A stretch of DNA of 36,465 nucleotides from Clostridiales bacterium (GTDB taxonomy: Bacteria; Bacillota; Clostridia; Lachnospirales; Lachnospiraceae). Below, one piece after another: positions 1 to 12,552 of the stretch. The first letter of the stretch is position 1; the number at the start of each line of letters is the position of its first letter. The stretch lies in the NCBI GenBank assembly GCA_012519905.1, contig JAAYPG010000164.1, positions 1 to 36,465 of the forward strand, written 5' to 3'. The notes beneath the pieces are model-generated. The model worked only from the letters and a program-made list of their open reading frames with translations, was not told the origin of the DNA and searched no databases. The translations under genes were made by a program, and so were the position numbers.

Positions 1-738
1 ATAATGGATTATATATGTAAAGGCGGATTTGCCTGTAAGCTCTTTGAAATAACGACAAAAGGTTCCTTCACACACTCCTGATTGCTCTGCTAGAAGCTCT
101 AAGGATAAGTCGGATACATAGTTCTCGTGTATGTAATCTATTGATGGTCTAAGCTTATTATATAGTTTATTGTAAGAGCTAGATAGGTTAATAGATAACA
201 TAAAGTTATTATAGTACAAATTCCATAACTGATATAATAAGCCATGTAATTCTAATTCCCAGGAATCAATATCCTTACGACCATAAAAACTTTGGATCTG
301 ACATAGTTTAAGCAGCAATTCTTTATGCCATCCTATATTGGGGGTAAAATGGTAAGTGTAGAGACTTCCGTTACATTTCAGAGGGTGAATATAACGATTG
401 TATTGGGAGTTAGCATAGGCCTCTGTAAAAACAATCGGATTGAATAAAAAGGCTGTGAAGCAACATTTACTATTATATATGTTTAATCCCATATGCAACA
501 TGTTAGGTGGTATGAGAAGAGCCTCCCCAGCCTTCATATGAAATCGTTTGTCTTCTACAATCAACTCCATTTCACCTTTATCTAGATATAAGAATTCTAT
601 CTCATCATGCCAATGTTGATATAATATAAGATGCCTATTATCCTGAATGTCTGTTTTGTGTAGGGAGTAAGGCCTGTTTGCTATGGTGTGACTAATCTTT
701 TCTTTAAAATCAGAATAAGTGAAAAACATCGTATTCAT
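1..738 (-). CDS. AraC-family transcriptional regulator, 3' end cut by window
   Basis: I translated this by hand on the minus strand: 246 codons run open to the window edge. The N-terminal part (about residues 35-110) looks like the cupin-type sugar-sensing domain of AraC regulators, with an HWHDEIEF motif and a GEALLIPPNMLH stretch. Residues from about 195 start an AraC/XylS DNA-binding domain (IDYIHENYVSDLSLELLAEQ, then GTFCRYFKELTGKSAFTYI), so the second helix-turn-helix lies outside the window. The start ATG at 738 is preceded by AAAGG (751-755), 12 bases upstream; a second in-frame ATG at 729 is less well placed. It diverges from the GH43 gene and is probably its local, sugar-responsive regulator (inference). 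No effector can be named from sequence. Confidence 0.88.
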   Translation of the reverse strand, partial: MNTMFFTYSDFKEKISHTIANRPYSLHKTDIQDNRHLILYQHWHDEIEFLYLDKGEMELIVEDKRFHMKAGEALLIPPNMLHMGLNIYNSKCCFTAFLFNPIVFTEAYANSQYNRYIHPLKCNGSLYTYHFTPNIGWHKELLLKLCQIQSFYGRKDIDSWELELHGLLYQLWNLYYNNFMLSINLSSSYNKLYNKLRPSIDYIHENYVSDLSLELLAEQSGVCEGTFCRYFKELTGKSAFTYIIHY

Positions 739-793
739 AATGGATAAGAGCCTTTCTATTGTTTGTTAATTAAAGAATTGAACACATAGGCTG

Positions 794-821
794 AGTATAT
801 CAATCTTTGGTGAAATGTCAA
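794..821 (-). promoter_or_regulatory. Promoter of the AraC-family gene
   Basis: On the minus strand a perfect -35 TTGACA (821-816) is followed after 16 bases by TATACT (799-794), leaving a leader of about 50 bases. The -35 overlaps two TGTCA half-sites (816-820 and 827-831) spaced 11 bp apart on the plus strand, which could serve regulation of either divergent gene. Confidence 0.6.
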
Positions 822-869
822 TATAGTGTCACTTTTAGCATAAATATATAAAGCTTATTGATAATAATT

Positions 870-878
870 TGCTATAAT
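870..878 (+). promoter_or_regulatory. Extended -10 promoter candidate for the GH43 gene
   Basis: TG-C-TATAAT is an extended -10 element with a perfect hexamer. No good -35 is present at 16-18 bp, which is tolerated for extended -10 promoters and is common for activator-dependent sugar genes. The resulting leader would be about 85 bases. Confidence 0.5.
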
Positions 879-971
879 ATGATTATATTTAGTATTTTAA
901 TTAAAAGCTAGATATTTTAAACCCTATAAAACCTATTAATTTTTCAATATAACAAATATAAGGAGAATAAG

Positions 972-2792
972 ATGAAGAACTATCAAACACCAGACAAATT
1001 ACTGGTATATACCAGAAAACCAAAGGACGATTATACTGAATCCTTAGCTAATAGTGTACATTTTGCTTATAGTAATTATGGAGAAGAAGACCTAATGCCA
1101 TTAAATCGTAATTATGGAATATTGTTTGCTGAGGCAATAGTGGACGAGCAGAATGTTATTCATGAGATGGGACTAAAAAATCCATACATATTCCAACTTC
1201 CCTCTGGTTCCTTTGGTATTATCGCTGTAAGGATAACAAAAGAGGGCAAGGAGGACAAAGAGAGTAAAGGTCAAATTTTACTATGGACCTCCAAGGACTT
1301 AATTAGATTTCAATATGAAGGACTTGTTAAGCTACACGAGGATGTATATGTAGATAATGCTATATGTAGCTATAACCAGGCGACTATGCAATATGAGATT
1401 AGATGGCAGGATAGTGATGGCCAATATTACAAAAACACTATAAAGGACCTATATAAGCTTAGCAGTATATCAAGAGCAGAGCATGCAGAAAAGTATGACT
1501 ATGAAAGGCCGAAAAGTATAATCCAAGATATAGTTCCTGGAAATGTAATCACTCTTGATCCGGTTATTGGGGAAGAAGTTTATTCTCATTGGACTCCCCT
1601 GTATCATAAGGCCACAAAAGTATCTAAACATATAAAGCTTAAATCTATAGAGGAGCTAGATAACTTATATGCCACTGCTCTTTATTCAGATGGTTCAACC
1701 GATAATAAAAGGGTGGTTTGGGCTTATGATAAAGCTGAATGTGAATTACCAGGAACCTATACTATCAAAGGTAAAGTGGTGAATCCTGAATATAAGTTTC
1801 CCTTAGCTAGAGGCTATGCAGATCCTGTAATTCTGCCATGGAAGGGTAAATATTATTATATGGCAACCAATGATAATAAGAATGATATCGGAATCTATGT
1901 TAGAGAAGCTGATACAATAAGAGATTTATTTGCGCCTGGTTACAAAGAAACAATTATACTTGACGTGCAAGAGGATAAGAATTTCATACAGACCTTCTGG
2001 GCTCCTGAGTTTCATATTATTGGTGATGAACTCTATATACTTTTTGCAGTAGGTGGAAGAGTATGGGGGCCACAGTGTCATATGATGAGGCTGAAGAAGG
2101 GTGGAAATATCCTTGAACCCACCGATTGGATGGAACCGATTCGTGTTAAGAAAAGGGATGGAAGCTACCTGGCTGAGGATGGCATAACCTTGGATATGAC
2201 CTATTTTAAGGTGGACGGGACCGCATGTCTTTTATGGTCCTACCGTAAAGGGATAGGAACGCCTCTAGATACTGGCTCCATGATTTATATAGCAACTGTA
2301 GATGAACAAGATCCAACGGTGCTTACCAGTGAGCCTGTATTACTGTCAAGGCCGCTATATGGCTGGGAGAATATTCAAGGGACTATTAATAATGAAGGTC
2401 CATATCCGCTGATAACTGATGATGCCGTATATATAACCTATTCTGGAGGTGCAGCTGGTGGCTATACCTATGCACTGGGGCTTTTGAGTATCCCTCGTGG
2501 TAGTGATTTTCTTGACCCTAGGGCATGGACAAAATCATCTACTCCGGTATTATCTTATTACATGCATGAAGGAGTCTATGGTCCGGGTCATAATTCCTTC
2601 TTTAGAGATTATAATGGGAAAACAATGATAATGTATCATGGAGAAGAGGAGTTGGTTACATCTGGTACCAGATGTAGCGCCATGCATAGAGTGCATTTTA
2701 ATAAAAAAGGAATTCCGGTATTTGATGTGATAGGAAAGAGAGATATTAACCCGGAATTGACAGATGTAGAAATAGAAGTAACTATAAGTTAG
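972..2792 (+). CDS. Family 43 glycoside hydrolase with internal Ig-like domain
   Basis: 606 aa, no signal peptide, so cytoplasmic. The C-terminal half (about 275-590) is a GH43 five-bladed propeller: GYADPVI with the probable base Asp284, WAPEFH, the pKa-tuning Asp408 in LDMTYF, and the probable acid Glu475 in NNEGPYPL. Before it, residues about 220-273 resemble a Big_4 bacterial Ig-like domain (ALYSDGST ... PGTYTIKGKV). Residues 1-180 look like blades of a degenerate propeller (NPYIFQLPSGSFGIIAVR, LLWTSKDLI). Family activity is alpha-L-arabinofuranosidase, beta-xylosidase or arabinanase; the exact one is not readable here. AGGAGA at 961-966 sets the start. It diverges from the AraC gene and shares a terminator with the convergent GH95 gene. 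Confidence 0.88.
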   Translation: MKNYQTPDKLLVYTRKPKDDYTESLANSVHFAYSNYGEEDLMPLNRNYGILFAEAIVDEQNVIHEMGLKNPYIFQLPSGSFGIIAVRITKEGKEDKESKGQILLWTSKDLIRFQYEGLVKLHEDVYVDNAICSYNQATMQYEIRWQDSDGQYYKNTIKDLYKLSSISRAEHAEKYDYERPKSIIQDIVPGNVITLDPVIGEEVYSHWTPLYHKATKVSKHIKLKSIEELDNLYATALYSDGSTDNKRVVWAYDKAECELPGTYTIKGKVVNPEYKFPLARGYADPVILPWKGKYYYMATNDNKNDIGIYVREADTIRDLFAPGYKETIILDVQEDKNFIQTFWAPEFHIIGDELYILFAVGGRVWGPQCHMMRLKKGGNILEPTDWMEPIRVKKRDGSYLAEDGITLDMTYFKVDGTACLLWSYRKGIGTPLDTGSMIYIATVDEQDPTVLTSEPVLLSRPLYGWENIQGTINNEGPYPLITDDAVYITYSGGAAGGYTYALGLLSIPRGSDFLDPRAWTKSSTPVLSYYMHEGVYGPGHNSFFRDYNGKTMIMYHGEEELVTSGTRCSAMHRVHFNKKGIPVFDVIGKRDINPELTDVEIEVTIS

Positions 2793-2814
2793 GATTAAAA
2801 ACAGAAATAATAAG

Positions 2815-2884
2815 ATCCACCATTAGAACAGCTTATCTATGTATGGATATCCATAAGATTAGTGTAATAATGGTGGATTTTCTT
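2815..2884. terminator. Bidirectional terminator between GH43 and GH95 genes
   Basis: An 11-bp perfect stem, ATCCACCATTA (2815-2825) with its complement (2868-2878), encloses a second perfect palindrome TATGGATATCCATA (2842-2855). A TTTTCTT run follows on the plus strand and a T-rich stretch on the minus strand. It ends at the GH95 stop codon, so it can serve both convergent genes. Confidence 0.7.
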
Positions 2885-5219
2885 ACTTGTTTATAATTAG
2901 ATATTCTTGGTCGGCATCTGCTTCGAAGACTATGATATCGCCCTCTATAGAATAAGAAATAGATTGGTCCTTGCATTTTACAGTAAGGTCCTTGATGTCC
3001 TTATATTTTATCTTTATTGAAGCCTTGCCGTCCTTATTGACGGATATGGTCTTGCCTATTCTTATAACCGCCTCTACAAGCTGACCTTGCTCCCACTTTA
3101 TATCGATTGTATAATTTCCTCTAGCTTTTAGGCCGCTTATATAGCCGTCCTTCCATTGGTTAGGTAGGGCGGGCAGGAGATTAAGTACACCCTTATAGCT
3201 TTGTAAAAGCATTTCAGAGATTCCAGCTGTTGCACCGAAGTTGCCATCAATTTGAAATGGTGGATGAGCATCAAAAAGGTTTGGATAGGTTGACTTGGCC
3301 AGTATCATCTGCACATATTTATGAGCATTTTCTGCATCCCATAACCTAGCCCACATATTGATTATCCATGCGCAGCTCCAGCCAGTATGTCCGCCACCAA
3401 AGGACAGTCTTCTATCCAGAGTCCTTCTGGCTGCCTCTGCCAATTTTGGAGTCTCATCAACTGTTATTTCATCTGCAGGATATAAGGCAAATAGATGAGA
3501 AATATGCCTATGACCTATTTCTATTTCCTCATAATCGTCGGGCCATTCCATGATGGTTCCATTTTCGCCTATTTTAAGCTCGGGAAGTTGCTTCCTTGTT
3601 GCGGCCAATTCCTGTGTGAATTCAGAATCAAGCCCTAGCAAATTAGCTGCATCTATTGTCTTTTGAAACAGTGCCCGCAATATAGAGTTATCCATGGTTG
3701 GCCCCGCACAGATTGCTGTTTCGTAGCCGTTTGCAGTACGGTAAATGTTCTCAGGAGACAGGCTAGGACAGGTGACTAGCCTACCATCCTTGTCCTCTAT
3801 AAGAAAATCAAGAAAGAATTCGCATGCTTCCTTCATAGTAGGATAAGCCTTAGCAAGAAAAGACATATCCTGTGTATAGTCATAATGGTCCCAGAGATGG
3901 AGGCAGAGCCAAGCAGCTCCCATGGACCAATAGGTTGAGGTGGGCCAAGAATCCTGAGGAGATGCGTCTCCCCAGATATTAGTATTGTGATGAGCTACAA
4001 AACCTCTACATCCATACATTTGCTTGGCCATGATTCGTCCTTTACTTTTTATTAGATCAATAAGACGAAAGAGTGGTTCGTGACATTCAGAGAGATTGCA
4101 CTGTTCAGCAATCCAATAATTCATCTCTGTATTGATATTAATGGTATATCTACTTCCCCAAGGAGCAAAAACATTATTATTCCATATTCCCTGAAGATTT
4201 GCCGGAAGTGATGAATCCTGTCTGCTACTGGAGATAAGCAGGTATCTTCCGTATTGATAATAAAGGGCCACAAGTGAATTATCAATAGCACCATCTGATA
4301 CTCTCATTAGCCTTTCGTCTGTAGGAATAAAATCATAGAGCTTATCCTCCCCAAGGAAGATGTCCATTCTCTTATATAGATTGGAATAATCCTGGATATG
4401 ATCAGCTTTTAAGGATTTAAATCCTTTTTTCTCTGCCGATAAGATTCTATCTATACATACCTTCCGGGGATCTTGTTTATTAAAGCTTGTTGCAGCTGTG
4501 AGAAGCAGGGTGAAATCGGAAGCGTTTTCTATCTTTATTTTCTCGCCCTCAGATAGGGCTAGACCGGTCCTGCCATAGCCAACAAAGGCGGGTATTATCT
4601 TTAATAAGGCATAGAATTCTATTTGCTTATCCGCGCAGAAGCCCTTCATCATTAAGGAAAGGGGCAGGGGACCTTCTGATATAATACAATCCACAGGCCT
4701 AGATAAAAAAGCATCAAGTTGAATAGTAAGACCATCGGAGGAGGTCATAGACAAAGCATATACATTGTCTACAGCGCTAATAAAGCTCTCCAGACGATAA
4801 CTAATACCGCCTATGCTATATCTTACTCTTGAGATAGCTGTCTCAAGATCAAGCTCTCTTCTGTAAGTATGGACAATGTCATTATTTTCACCATAGCTCA
4901 AGTTCAAATGGATATTACCAAGAGTCTGATAGGAGCCCTGGTCATTACCCATATATGCTTCCTTGGCTAAGTCATCTGCTTCCTTTAGGTTGCCATCTAT
5001 GATATGCTGCTGGGCCTTTGAAATGATTTCCTTGGCTTTTGGGTTTAATGAGTCGTTCTCACCCTTGCTCCATATAGTTTCTTCATTGACCTGAATTATC
5101 TCATCAAAGGGGTTACCATATACCATAGCACCAAGCTTACCATTTCCCAATGGAAGAGCTTCTACCCATTCTGAGGCGGGCTTATTGTACCAGAGTTTCA
5201 TCTTTTCTCTATTATTCAT
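2883..5219 (-). CDS. GH95 alpha-L-fucosidase / alpha-L-galactosidase
   Basis: 778 aa, normal length for GH95, with no signal peptide. The N-terminal beta-sandwich starts with the family signature KLWYNKPASEWVEALPLGNG. The (alpha/alpha)6 barrel carries NINTEMNYW (about 360-368, the pair of catalytic Asn typical of the family), the general-acid Glu490 in PSLSPENIY, AGPTMDNSILRALF, and the Asp658 region IDGNFGATAG. GH95 enzymes are inverting and remove terminal alpha-1,2-L-fucose, or alpha-L-galactose in some members; sequence alone does not separate the two. The start has AAAGG upstream. It is the only hydrolase of the cluster on the minus strand, and it diverges from the GH2 operon. Confidence 0.93.
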   Translation of the reverse strand: MNNREKMKLWYNKPASEWVEALPLGNGKLGAMVYGNPFDEIIQVNEETIWSKGENDSLNPKAKEIISKAQQHIIDGNLKEADDLAKEAYMGNDQGSYQTLGNIHLNLSYGENNDIVHTYRRELDLETAISRVRYSIGGISYRLESFISAVDNVYALSMTSSDGLTIQLDAFLSRPVDCIISEGPLPLSLMMKGFCADKQIEFYALLKIIPAFVGYGRTGLALSEGEKIKIENASDFTLLLTAATSFNKQDPRKVCIDRILSAEKKGFKSLKADHIQDYSNLYKRMDIFLGEDKLYDFIPTDERLMRVSDGAIDNSLVALYYQYGRYLLISSSRQDSSLPANLQGIWNNNVFAPWGSRYTININTEMNYWIAEQCNLSECHEPLFRLIDLIKSKGRIMAKQMYGCRGFVAHHNTNIWGDASPQDSWPTSTYWSMGAAWLCLHLWDHYDYTQDMSFLAKAYPTMKEACEFFLDFLIEDKDGRLVTCPSLSPENIYRTANGYETAICAGPTMDNSILRALFQKTIDAANLLGLDSEFTQELAATRKQLPELKIGENGTIMEWPDDYEEIEIGHRHISHLFALYPADEITVDETPKLAEAARRTLDRRLSFGGGHTGWSCAWIINMWARLWDAENAHKYVQMILAKSTYPNLFDAHPPFQIDGNFGATAGISEMLLQSYKGVLNLLPALPNQWKDGYISGLKARGNYTIDIKWEQGQLVEAVIRIGKTISVNKDGKASIKIKYKDIKDLTVKCKDQSISYSIEGDIIVFEADADQEYLIINK

Positions 5220-5298
5220 ATCAATCTACCTTTCGTTCTATGATTATTTTGTCATGTAAAACATATAACTAGGGATGTGACATCTAGTAAGCAGTATA

Positions 5299-5327
5299 AG
5301 TATAAGTATATTTATATTTTATTTCAA
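5299..5327 (-). promoter_or_regulatory. Promoter of the GH95 gene
   Basis: On the minus strand TTGAAA (5327-5322), a 17-base spacer and TATACT (5304-5299) make a good sigma-A-type promoter. Transcription would start near 5292, giving a leader of about 70 bases. Confidence 0.6.
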
Positions 5328-5353
5328 CTCAAATAAGCGGATAAGAATGTAGT

Positions 5354-5370
5354 ATCTTTATTATAAAGAT
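5354..5370. promoter_or_regulatory. Inverted repeat in the GH95/GH2 divergent region, possible operator
   Basis: ATCTTTA-TTA-TAAAGAT is a perfect 7-3-7 inverted repeat. It lies upstream of both divergent genes, about 30 bp behind the GH95 -35 box, where a shared regulator could bind. It is AT-rich, so chance is possible. Confidence 0.35.
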
Positions 5371-5406
5371 GTAATATATGATATATTATAAATAACTACA
5401 TGTTTT

Positions 5407-5432
5407 TTGAATTATTATTATGATAATATAAT
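5407..5432 (+). promoter_or_regulatory. Possible promoter of the GH2-GH51-GH31-GH36 operon
   Basis: A perfect TATAAT lies at 5427-5432, about 60 bases before the GH2 start. The nearest -35-like hexamer, TTGAAT (5407-5412), is only 14 bases away, which is short. An activator-dependent promoter would fit, but the call is weak. Confidence 0.35.
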
Positions 5433-5434
5433 AG

Positions 5435-8497
<3,063 letters not shown>

Positions 8498-8519
8498 TAC
8501 TATCAGGGGGTAAAAAACT

Positions 8520-10043
8520 ATGAAAAAAGCAAGACTTAAGTTAGATAAAGACTTTACAATAGCAAAGGTGGATAAACGAATCTTTAGTACCTTTATTGAG
8601 CCAATTGGTGATATCGTCTATGGCAGTATCTATAACCCAGAGCATCCAACTGCTGATGAGCAGGGCTTTAGAAAGGATGTTTTGGAGCTGATGCGTGATT
8701 TGAAATCCACAGCAATCCGTTATCCAGGTGGTAACTTTGTGTCCGGCTACAACTGGATGGATGGGATTGGGCCTAAGGAAAATCGCCCCGTAAGATTCGA
8801 TAAGGCTTGGAAAAGTATCGAGACTAATCAGATGGGAATTAATGAATATACGGATTGGGTAAAGAAGGTTGGGGCAGAGCCAATGCTTGCTGTCAATCTT
8901 GGTACAGGTACAGCTGAGGAAGCATCCTATGAAATCGAATATACCAATATGGAGGGTGGTACGTATTTTTCTGACCTTCGTAAGGAGCATGGTTACGATA
9001 AGCCCCATGATATTAAGCTCTGGTGCTTAGGTAACGAAATGGATGGTACATGGCAAATGGGTGAGAAGACAGCTGAGGAATATGGCCGTATCGCTTATGA
9101 GGCTGCCAAGCAGATGAGATGCGTTGATCCTGATATTGAGCTTGTGGCATGCGGTAGCTGTGCTAATGATAAGAGCCATCCTTCTTATCCAGAGTGGGAT
9201 CGTATAGTATTAGAGCACTGCTATGAACATGTGGATTATCTATCATTACATCGTTATTATAGCTATGATCCTGAAAGTGTTAAGGGAACAGTATTTCCTG
9301 CGCAATTTACTCCCGAGGATCTACCCTGTATAGCTCAGGATCTAGCACAGTTTATTGATACAGTATGTGCAGCAGCAGACTATGTAAAAGGAATGAAATA
9401 TTCAGATAAAACAATTAATATTTGCTTTGATGAGTGGGGTATTATATCCAGTCATACAGCTAAGGTAGAGGGGCTTGAATGGACAGAGCGATTTGTTCCT
9501 GAAAAAGGGAAAAGGCTACGTAGGATGAATCTGATTGATGCTGTTTTATTTGGCAGTATTCTAATTACCTTTATAAATAAATGCGATCGGGTGAAGATTA
9601 CCTGTCAATCAATTGTGATTGGAAGTATGGTTGGGGTAGATGATGATGGTGCCTATAGACAGACCACCTATTATCCCTTCCAGCATGCTGCTACCTATGC
9701 TGACGGAGTTACTCTGCGTCCAGCTCTAGATAGCCCGCAGAAGAGTACAGATGGCTATGGAGAGCAGCCATTTATTCAAACAGCAGCGGTCTATAATGAA
9801 GAGGAGGGAATGGTAACAGTATTTGCTGTTAACTTAAGCCCCCGTGAAAAGGTTGTCTTGGATTGTGATATGCAATTTGATAAGACGGAGCTTATCAGAC
9901 ATATACAGATGCATGATGATCAGCCTCTAGCAGTAAACACCTATAAGAACCCAGACAGAATAGTTCCAAGGGATTTGGAGATAAAGGACGAAATTGTATT
10001 GCCACCCTTAAGCTGGAATGTTTTAATTTTTAAAGTGAAATGA
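8520..10043 (+). CDS. GH51 alpha-L-arabinofuranosidase
   Basis: 507 aa, normal for intracellular bacterial GH51. The TIM barrel carries RYPGGNFVSGYNW (about 62-74), the acid/base Glu173 in WCLGNEMDG and the nucleophile Glu305 in CFDEWGI, followed by the C-terminal beta domain (VFAVNLSP, PPLSWNVL). Retaining enzyme that removes alpha-L-arabinofuranose from arabinoxylan, arabinan or xyloglucan fragments. AGGGGGT lies close to the ATG, and the 22-bp gap to GH2 argues for co-transcription. No signal peptide, so it acts on imported oligosaccharides. Confidence 0.95.
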   Translation: MKKARLKLDKDFTIAKVDKRIFSTFIEPIGDIVYGSIYNPEHPTADEQGFRKDVLELMRDLKSTAIRYPGGNFVSGYNWMDGIGPKENRPVRFDKAWKSIETNQMGINEYTDWVKKVGAEPMLAVNLGTGTAEEASYEIEYTNMEGGTYFSDLRKEHGYDKPHDIKLWCLGNEMDGTWQMGEKTAEEYGRIAYEAAKQMRCVDPDIELVACGSCANDKSHPSYPEWDRIVLEHCYEHVDYLSLHRYYSYDPESVKGTVFPAQFTPEDLPCIAQDLAQFIDTVCAAADYVKGMKYSDKTINICFDEWGIISSHTAKVEGLEWTERFVPEKGKRLRRMNLIDAVLFGSILITFINKCDRVKITCQSIVIGSMVGVDDDGAYRQTTYYPFQHAATYADGVTLRPALDSPQKSTDGYGEQPFIQTAAVYNEEEGMVTVFAVNLSPREKVVLDCDMQFDKTELIRHIQMHDDQPLAVNTYKNPDRIVPRDLEIKDEIVLPPLSWNVLIFKVK

Positions 10044-10115
10044 TAAGAGACAATTATGGTTGCTATATATATGCTTAGAATATAAATTACCATATATTTA
10101 GAGATGGAGGAAGAT

Positions 10116-12497
10116 ATGCTAACAGTTGAGAAAAGACCAAGTAAAAGAATTACAAGCGTGGAAAGAGTTCAAGAATCCCTAATGCTATACTCAGCCCATG
10201 GAACTATTAGGCTTGAGCCGAAGAGTTCTACGATTATCAGAGTTTCCTATACCCTAAGGGATATATTTTTAGATGAGGAGAAGCCTGGAGTGATATGTAG
10301 TGATACATTTGCTGATTGGGATTTTACTCAGACTGAGGATGAGATAAGACTTAATACCGATAGCCTAAGCCTTGTGATTAATAAAGAGACAGCCTCCATA
10401 GACTACTATGATTCTTCAGGAAGGAGATTACTAAAGGAACGAAGCTATGAGAGCAAATGTCTTGAAGAATTTGATTCATATAAAATTATTGATAGTGACA
10501 ATGTGACACTAGAGAAGGTTAAGACACCGGACGGGGTCAAGCAGGTTGTAAGAGAAGCGGCAAAGACCTTTGACAAGAAGCTATATAAAACTAGATTGTA
10601 TCTAGACCTAGAGGAAGAGGAAGCCATATATGGCCTGGGGCAGCATGAGGAAGGAAATCTTAATCTTAGGGGAAAAACAGTATATCTTCATCAGGCCAAT
10701 ATGAAGATTGCTATTCCAATCCTATTATCAAGTCTTGGCTATGGAATATTAGTAGATACCTATAGCCCAATGATTTTTAATGATAATGAATTTGGATCAT
10801 ATATCTATACAGAAGCTGACATAGAGATGGATTTTTACTTCATATATGGAGGAAGTATGGATGGAGTAGTAAAAGGTTATAGATATCTTACTGGAAAGGC
10901 TGCCATGCTTCCCAAATGGGCTTTTGGATATATTCAATCTCAGGAGCGCTATGAAACAGCTGAAGAGTTGATAAATACTGTTAAGGAGCATAGGCGCAGG
11001 AATATTGGCTTGGATTGTATTGTTTTAGACTGGTGTTCATGGGAGGGTAACCTATGGGGGCAAAAGACCATGGACAGGACAAGATTTCCTGACCCCTCAC
11101 TTATGATGAAAGAAATACATGATAGCAATGCTAAGCTTTTGATTTCCGTCTGGCCTAATATGAGCCATGAATGTGATAATTATAAAGAATTTAAAGATAA
11201 GAATTTGCTATTACCTGCCAGCAATGTATATGATGCCTACCAGGAGGAGGGAAGAAGACTCTACTGGAAGCAGGCCAATGAGGGCTTGTTCTGCCATGAT
11301 ATCGATGGCTGGTGGTGTGATTCGAGCGAACCCTTTACTCCTGAATGGAATCATATGGGAAAGCCCGAGCAAAGCACTATGTATCATGAGTTTTATGAGA
11401 CAAGTAGTCGTCATATTTCAGCTGAATTGACCAACTCATATGGCTTATATCATGCAAGAGCAATATATGAAGGACAGCGTGAGCTTACCAATGATAAGCG
11501 GGTTATTAATCTTACTAGAAGTGGCTATACAGGTCAACAAAGATACGGTGCAATTCTTTGGTCCGGTGATATATCGGCAACTTGGTCTACATTTAAAAAG
11601 CAGATAGCAGCAGGGTTAAATCTCTGTGCCTCTGGCATACCCTACTGGACTCTTGATATCGGGGCTTTCTTTGTTAAGAGGGGTACTCAGTGGTTCTGGG
11701 ATGGCGATTATGATGAGGGCACCGAAGACCTTGGATATAGAGAGTTATACACCAGATGGTATCAATATGGAAGCTTTTTGCCTATATTTAGAAGTCATGG
11801 AACGGACTGTAGAAGGGAAATGTGGAATTTTGGTGAGCCTGGTGAGATGTTTTATGACGCACTTCATAAAGCAAATCGCTTAAGATACCAGCTTATGCCT
11901 TATATATATTCTATGGTAGGAAGGGTATGGAAGGATGATTATACCATCCATAGAATGCTGGCCTTTGATTTTCCTGAGGATTCTAGGGCTAGAGAAATTG
12001 CAGACCAATTTATGTTTGGTGATAGCCTGATGGTTTGCCCTGTGATTACACCGATGTATTATGATAAGGCTTCAAGGCTAATAGAAGGACAGCCTAAGTC
12101 AAGAGAGGTGTACTTGCCTAAGGGTAGTGGTTGGTATGATTTCTGGACTAATGAATATTATGAAGGTGGACAGACTATACGTTCAGATGCCCCTATTGAT
12201 GTTATTCCTTTGTATGTGAAAGCTGGTAGTATACTACCCATGACAGAGGCTATGAATTATGTAGACGAGATAGCTGATGCACCCATAGAAGTTAGAGTCT
12301 ATACAGGTAGAGATTGTTCATTCCAGCTTTATGAGGATGAGGGAAATAGCTACCGATATGAAGAGGGTGAGTATGCCATAAGCATGATGGAATGGGATGA
12401 TGAGAAGCAGAAGCTAACTATAGGCGACCCCATTGGATCCTACAAGGGAATGGTAGAAAACAGAGAATATAAGACTGTAGTAATTAGCAACAAATAA
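10116..12497 (+). CDS. GH31 alpha-glycosidase, probably alpha-xylosidase
   Basis: 793 aa from the chosen start. GGAGG at 10106-10110 sits 5 bases before ATG 10116; the longer reading from ATG 10104 lacks a ribosome site. After an N-terminal beta-sandwich (YGLGQHEEGNL around residue 170), the barrel has FGYIQSQERY, VLDWCSWEG, the probable nucleophile Asp402 in GWWCDSSEPF and the acid/base Asp485 in LWSGDISATW. The C-terminal beta domains include GSGWYDFWTNEYYEGGQ. The DWxxW and WWxDxxEP motifs are those of alpha-xylosidase-like GH31 members rather than typical maltase ones (family knowledge), which suits alpha-xylosyl side chains. Third gene of the operon; an alpha-glucosidase activity is not excluded. 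Confidence 0.88.
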   Translation: MLTVEKRPSKRITSVERVQESLMLYSAHGTIRLEPKSSTIIRVSYTLRDIFLDEEKPGVICSDTFADWDFTQTEDEIRLNTDSLSLVINKETASIDYYDSSGRRLLKERSYESKCLEEFDSYKIIDSDNVTLEKVKTPDGVKQVVREAAKTFDKKLYKTRLYLDLEEEEAIYGLGQHEEGNLNLRGKTVYLHQANMKIAIPILLSSLGYGILVDTYSPMIFNDNEFGSYIYTEADIEMDFYFIYGGSMDGVVKGYRYLTGKAAMLPKWAFGYIQSQERYETAEELINTVKEHRRRNIGLDCIVLDWCSWEGNLWGQKTMDRTRFPDPSLMMKEIHDSNAKLLISVWPNMSHECDNYKEFKDKNLLLPASNVYDAYQEEGRRLYWKQANEGLFCHDIDGWWCDSSEPFTPEWNHMGKPEQSTMYHEFYETSSRHISAELTNSYGLYHARAIYEGQRELTNDKRVINLTRSGYTGQQRYGAILWSGDISATWSTFKKQIAAGLNLCASGIPYWTLDIGAFFVKRGTQWFWDGDYDEGTEDLGYRELYTRWYQYGSFLPIFRSHGTDCRREMWNFGEPGEMFYDALHKANRLRYQLMPYIYSMVGRVWKDDYTIHRMLAFDFPEDSRAREIADQFMFGDSLMVCPVITPMYYDKASRLIEGQPKSREVYLPKGSGWYDFWTNEYYEGGQTIRSDAPIDVIPLYVKAGSILPMTEAMNYVDEIADAPIEVRVYTGRDCSFQLYEDEGNSYRYEEGEYAISMMEWDDEKQKLTIGDPIGSYKGMVENREYKTVVISNK

Positions 12498-12552
12498 AAG
12501 TGGTCTTGTTTTATGTATTAGGAAAGTAAGACTAGTATAAAGGAGTAGCGAC

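Noticed and set aside
8541..9008. 155-codon minus-strand open frame
   Set aside because: Fully antisense to the GH51 gene with its catalytic motifs, no ribosome site and no recognisable domain.
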